NCBI RefSeq assembly: GCF_038050405.1
Contig: NZ_CP150901.1
Span: 868,001-932,000, forward strand
DNA: 64,000 nucleotides
From: Paraburkholderia sp. IMGN_8
GTDB taxonomy: Bacteria; Pseudomonadota; Gammaproteobacteria; Burkholderiales; Burkholderiaceae
Direction: 5' to 3'
Numbering within the stretch: position 1 is the first letter of the stretch; every line of letters begins with the position of its first letter. Under the pieces are notes generated by a model that had not been told where the DNA came from, made no database searches, and saw only the letters and a program-made list of their open reading frames with translations. Positions 62,161-64,000 of the stretch are shown here, in pieces. Made by a program: the position numbers and the translations under genes.

Positions 62161-64000
62161 GCGAAGGTCGTTTCAACCTGTCGGCGCTCGCCGTACGCGA
62201 GCGCTCCATCACCCTGTTCCTGATCTGCCTGATCTCGCTGGCCGGGCTCATTTCATTCTTCAAGCTGGGCCGGGCGGAGGATCCCGCATTCACGGTCAAG
62301 GTGATGACCATCATCACCGCCTGGCCTGGGGCCACCGCGCAGGAAATGCAGGATCAGGTCGCCGAAAAGATCGAAAAGCGCATGCAGGAACTGCGCTGGT
62401 ATGACCGTACGGAGACCTACACAAGGCCGGGCCTCGCCTTCACGACCTTGACGCTGCTCGACAGTACACCGCCTTCGGAAGTGCAGGAGCAGTTCTACCA
62501 GGCCCGCAAGAAAGTCGGCGACGAGGCAGCCAACCTTCCGCCTGGCGTCATCGGGCCGATGGTCAATGACGAATACGCAGACGTCACTTTTGCGCTGTTC
62601 GCGCTCAAGGCCAAAGGCGAACCGCAGCGCCTGCTGGTACGCGACGCGGAGACGCTGCGCCAGCGGCTGCTGCATGTGCCCGGCGTGAAGAAGGTGAACA
62701 TCATTGGCGAGCAGGCGGAGCGGATCTATGTCGAGTTCTCGCATGACCGTCTGGCAACGCTGGGCGTCAGCCCGCAGGACGTCTTCGCCGCGCTCAACAG
62801 CCAGAATGTGCTGACGCCGGCTGGCTCCGTTGAGACCAGGGGCCCTGAAGTGCTGATTCGCGTGGACGGTGCCTTCGACGAAATGCAGAAGATCCGCGAC
62901 ACGCCGGTGGTGGCGCAGGGGCGCACGCTGAAGCTGTCGGACTTTGCCACCGTCAAGCGTGGCTATGAAGATCCGGCGACGTTCATGATCCGCAACGGCG
63001 GCGAACCTGCGCTGCTGCTGGGCATTGTCATGCGCGACGGCTGGAATGGGCTTGATCTCGGCAAGGCGCTGGACGGCGAGGTCGGTTCGATCAACGCCGG
63101 ATTGCCGCTGGGCATGAGCCTGACCAAGGTCACCGACCAGGCCGTCAACATCAGCTCGGCGGTCGATGAGTTCATGGTCAAGTTCTTCGCCGCCCTGCTG
63201 GTGGTCATGCTGGTCAGCTTCTTGAGCATGGGCTGGCGCGTGGGCCTTGTGGTCGCCGCGGCCGTGCCGCTGACACTGGCGGCGGTCTTCGTGGTGATGG
63301 CCGCGACCGGCAAGAACTTTGACCGCATCACCCTGGGGTCGCTGATCCTGGCGCTGGGCCTGCTGGTGGACGACGCCATCATCGCCATCGAGATGATGGT
63401 GGTGAAGATGGAAGAGGGTTACAGCCGCGTCGCTGCCTCCGCCTATGCCTGGAGCCACACCGCTGCGCCCATGCTGTCGGGCACGCTGGTCACGGCCGTC
63501 GGCTTCATGCCAAATGGCTTCGCCCGATCCACTGCGGGCGAGTACACCAGCAACATGTTCTGGATCGTTGGCATTGCACTGATCGCGTCCTGGGTCGTCG
63601 CAGTGGTTTTCACACCCTACCTGGGCGTCAGGCTGCTACCCGACTTCAGGAAGGTCGATGGTGGTCACGGCGCGATCTACGACACGCCGCGCTACAACCG
63701 TTTCCGGCAACTGCTGGGGCGCGTCATCGGGCGCAAATGGCTGGTCGCCGGTTCGGTGGTGGCCCTCTTTGTCGTGGCCATACTCGGTATGTCGGTGGTC
63801 AAGAAACAGTTCTTCCCGATCTCCGACCGCCCCGAAGTGCTGGTCGAAGTGCAGATGCCCTATGGCACGTCGATCGCCCAGACCAGCGCCGCCACGGCAA
63901 AGGTGGAAGCCTGGCTGGCCAGACAGAAGGAAGCCCGGATCGTCACCGCCTACGTCGGCCAGGGCGCGCCGCGCTTCTATCTGGCGATGGGACCGGAACT
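62157..64000 (+). CDS. RND multidrug efflux pump, HAE1-type (3' end outside window)
   Basis: The open frame starts at GTG 62157, overlapping the adaptor stop, and continues for 614 codons to the right edge. The first helix region reads RERSITLFLICLISLAGLIS, then porter-domain AFTVKVMTIITAWPGATAQE. TM4 contains the proton-relay pair in LALGLLVDDAIIAIEMMVV near residue 400. The full protein should be about 1,020-1,050 residues. It uses the proton gradient to expel drugs or other toxic compounds through the adaptor and NodT-type channel. The substrate is unknown. Confidence 0.93.
   Translation, partial: MSEGRFNLSALAVRERSITLFLICLISLAGLISFFKLGRAEDPAFTVKVMTIITAWPGATAQEMQDQVAEKIEKRMQELRWYDRTETYTRPGLAFTTLTLLDSTPPSEVQEQFYQARKKVGDEAANLPPGVIGPMVNDEYADVTFALFALKAKGEPQRLLVRDAETLRQRLLHVPGVKKVNIIGEQAERIYVEFSHDRLATLGVSPQDVFAALNSQNVLTPAGSVETRGPEVLIRVDGAFDEMQKIRDTPVVAQGRTLKLSDFATVKRGYEDPATFMIRNGGEPALLLGIVMRDGWNGLDLGKALDGEVGSINAGLPLGMSLTKVTDQAVNISSAVDEFMVKFFAALLVVMLVSFLSMGWRVGLVVAAAVPLTLAAVFVVMAATGKNFDRITLGSLILALGLLVDDAIIAIEMMVVKMEEGYSRVAASAYAWSHTAAPMLSGTLVTAVGFMPNGFARSTAGEYTSNMFWIVGIALIASWVVAVVFTPYLGVRLLPDFRKVDGGHGAIYDTPRYNRFRQLLGRVIGRKWLVAGSVVALFVVAILGMSVVKKQFFPISDRPEVLVEVQMPYGTSIAQTSAATAKVEAWLARQKEARIVTAYVGQGAPRFYLAMGPE

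Noticed and set aside
62253..63458. 401-codon minus-strand frame rich in His/Gln/Asp
   Set aside because: It is the antisense of the RND pump, whose open frame was not listed as complete because it runs off the edge.

Overview
The window is GC-rich chromosomal DNA that looks like a Burkholderia-group betaproteobacterium (Paraburkholderia, Caballeronia or Burkholderia). The evidence is gene content: a DUF3331 protein, a DUF4148 remnant, a Burkholderia-type porin, a CYP116B-type fused P450, many ACS/AAHS-family MFS carriers with LysR/IclR/GntR regulators, and a DUF3141-pta-ackA-fabI run. The species cannot be named from the sequence alone.

Layout. (1) 1-25537 is a chain of small catabolic modules, each with its own regulator and carrier. 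They are: an IclR regulator divergent from a self-sufficient P450 and an aromatic-acid symporter (1-4497); a LysR regulator divergent from an ACS carrier, an AllA-like ureidoglycolate lyase, a PuuE-like deacetylase/allantoinase and an amidase (4971-10110); a complete D-erythronate pathway (GntR, MFS, denD, otnK, otnC, otnI; 11467-18298) with two matching operators; and a citryl-CoA lyase / CaiB CoA-transferase / ACS carrier / porin / IclR module (19992-25537). Between them lie a flavin reductase pseudogene, a broken otnI copy, an IS6 fragment and an ORF-less group II intron on the minus strand. (2) 25741-33083 holds an orphan leuD, a Tn7-like transposon (TnsA, TnsB, TnsC, TniQ with repeated end sites), a frameshifted pdxH and an IS630 remnant. 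(3) 33228-42773 is a c-di-GMP and aerotaxis block: a CBS-PAS-GGDEF-EAL protein behind a perfect Anr/FNR-type box, an Aer-type receptor, a membrane GGDEF protein, an EAL-HDOD protein, and a second aer gene cut by an in-frame TGA. (4) 43502-53089 has an IS110 remnant, a truncated ABC binding protein, DUF3141-pta(frameshifted)-ackA-fabI, broken citE-like and aer fragments, an FlhG/MinD-like ATPase and a DUF3331 protein. (5) 53250-57600 is a LysR gene followed by decayed DNA: a degenerate second Tn7-like element in which a TnsB piece is joined to a TnsC piece, a DUF4148 pseudogene, an IS110 tail and a LigD-ligase remnant, with two small exported proteins among them. (6) 57832-64000 is a TetR gene and a complete RND efflux module (NodT-type outer membrane protein, divergent TetR, adaptor, pump running off the right edge) with two identical-geometry TetR operators.

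How it works together. Regions 1 and 2 read as accessory, modular carbon-acquisition DNA, with regulators whose palindromes can be seen in the sequence. Region 3 reads as an oxygen- and c-di-GMP-responsive behaviour island, probably switched on at low oxygen. Many genes are broken by one- or two-base shifts or a nonsense codon (otnI copy 1, flavin reductase, pdxH, pta, aer, IS elements), so this segment is decaying and being rebuilt; some single-base breaks could also be sequencing errors.
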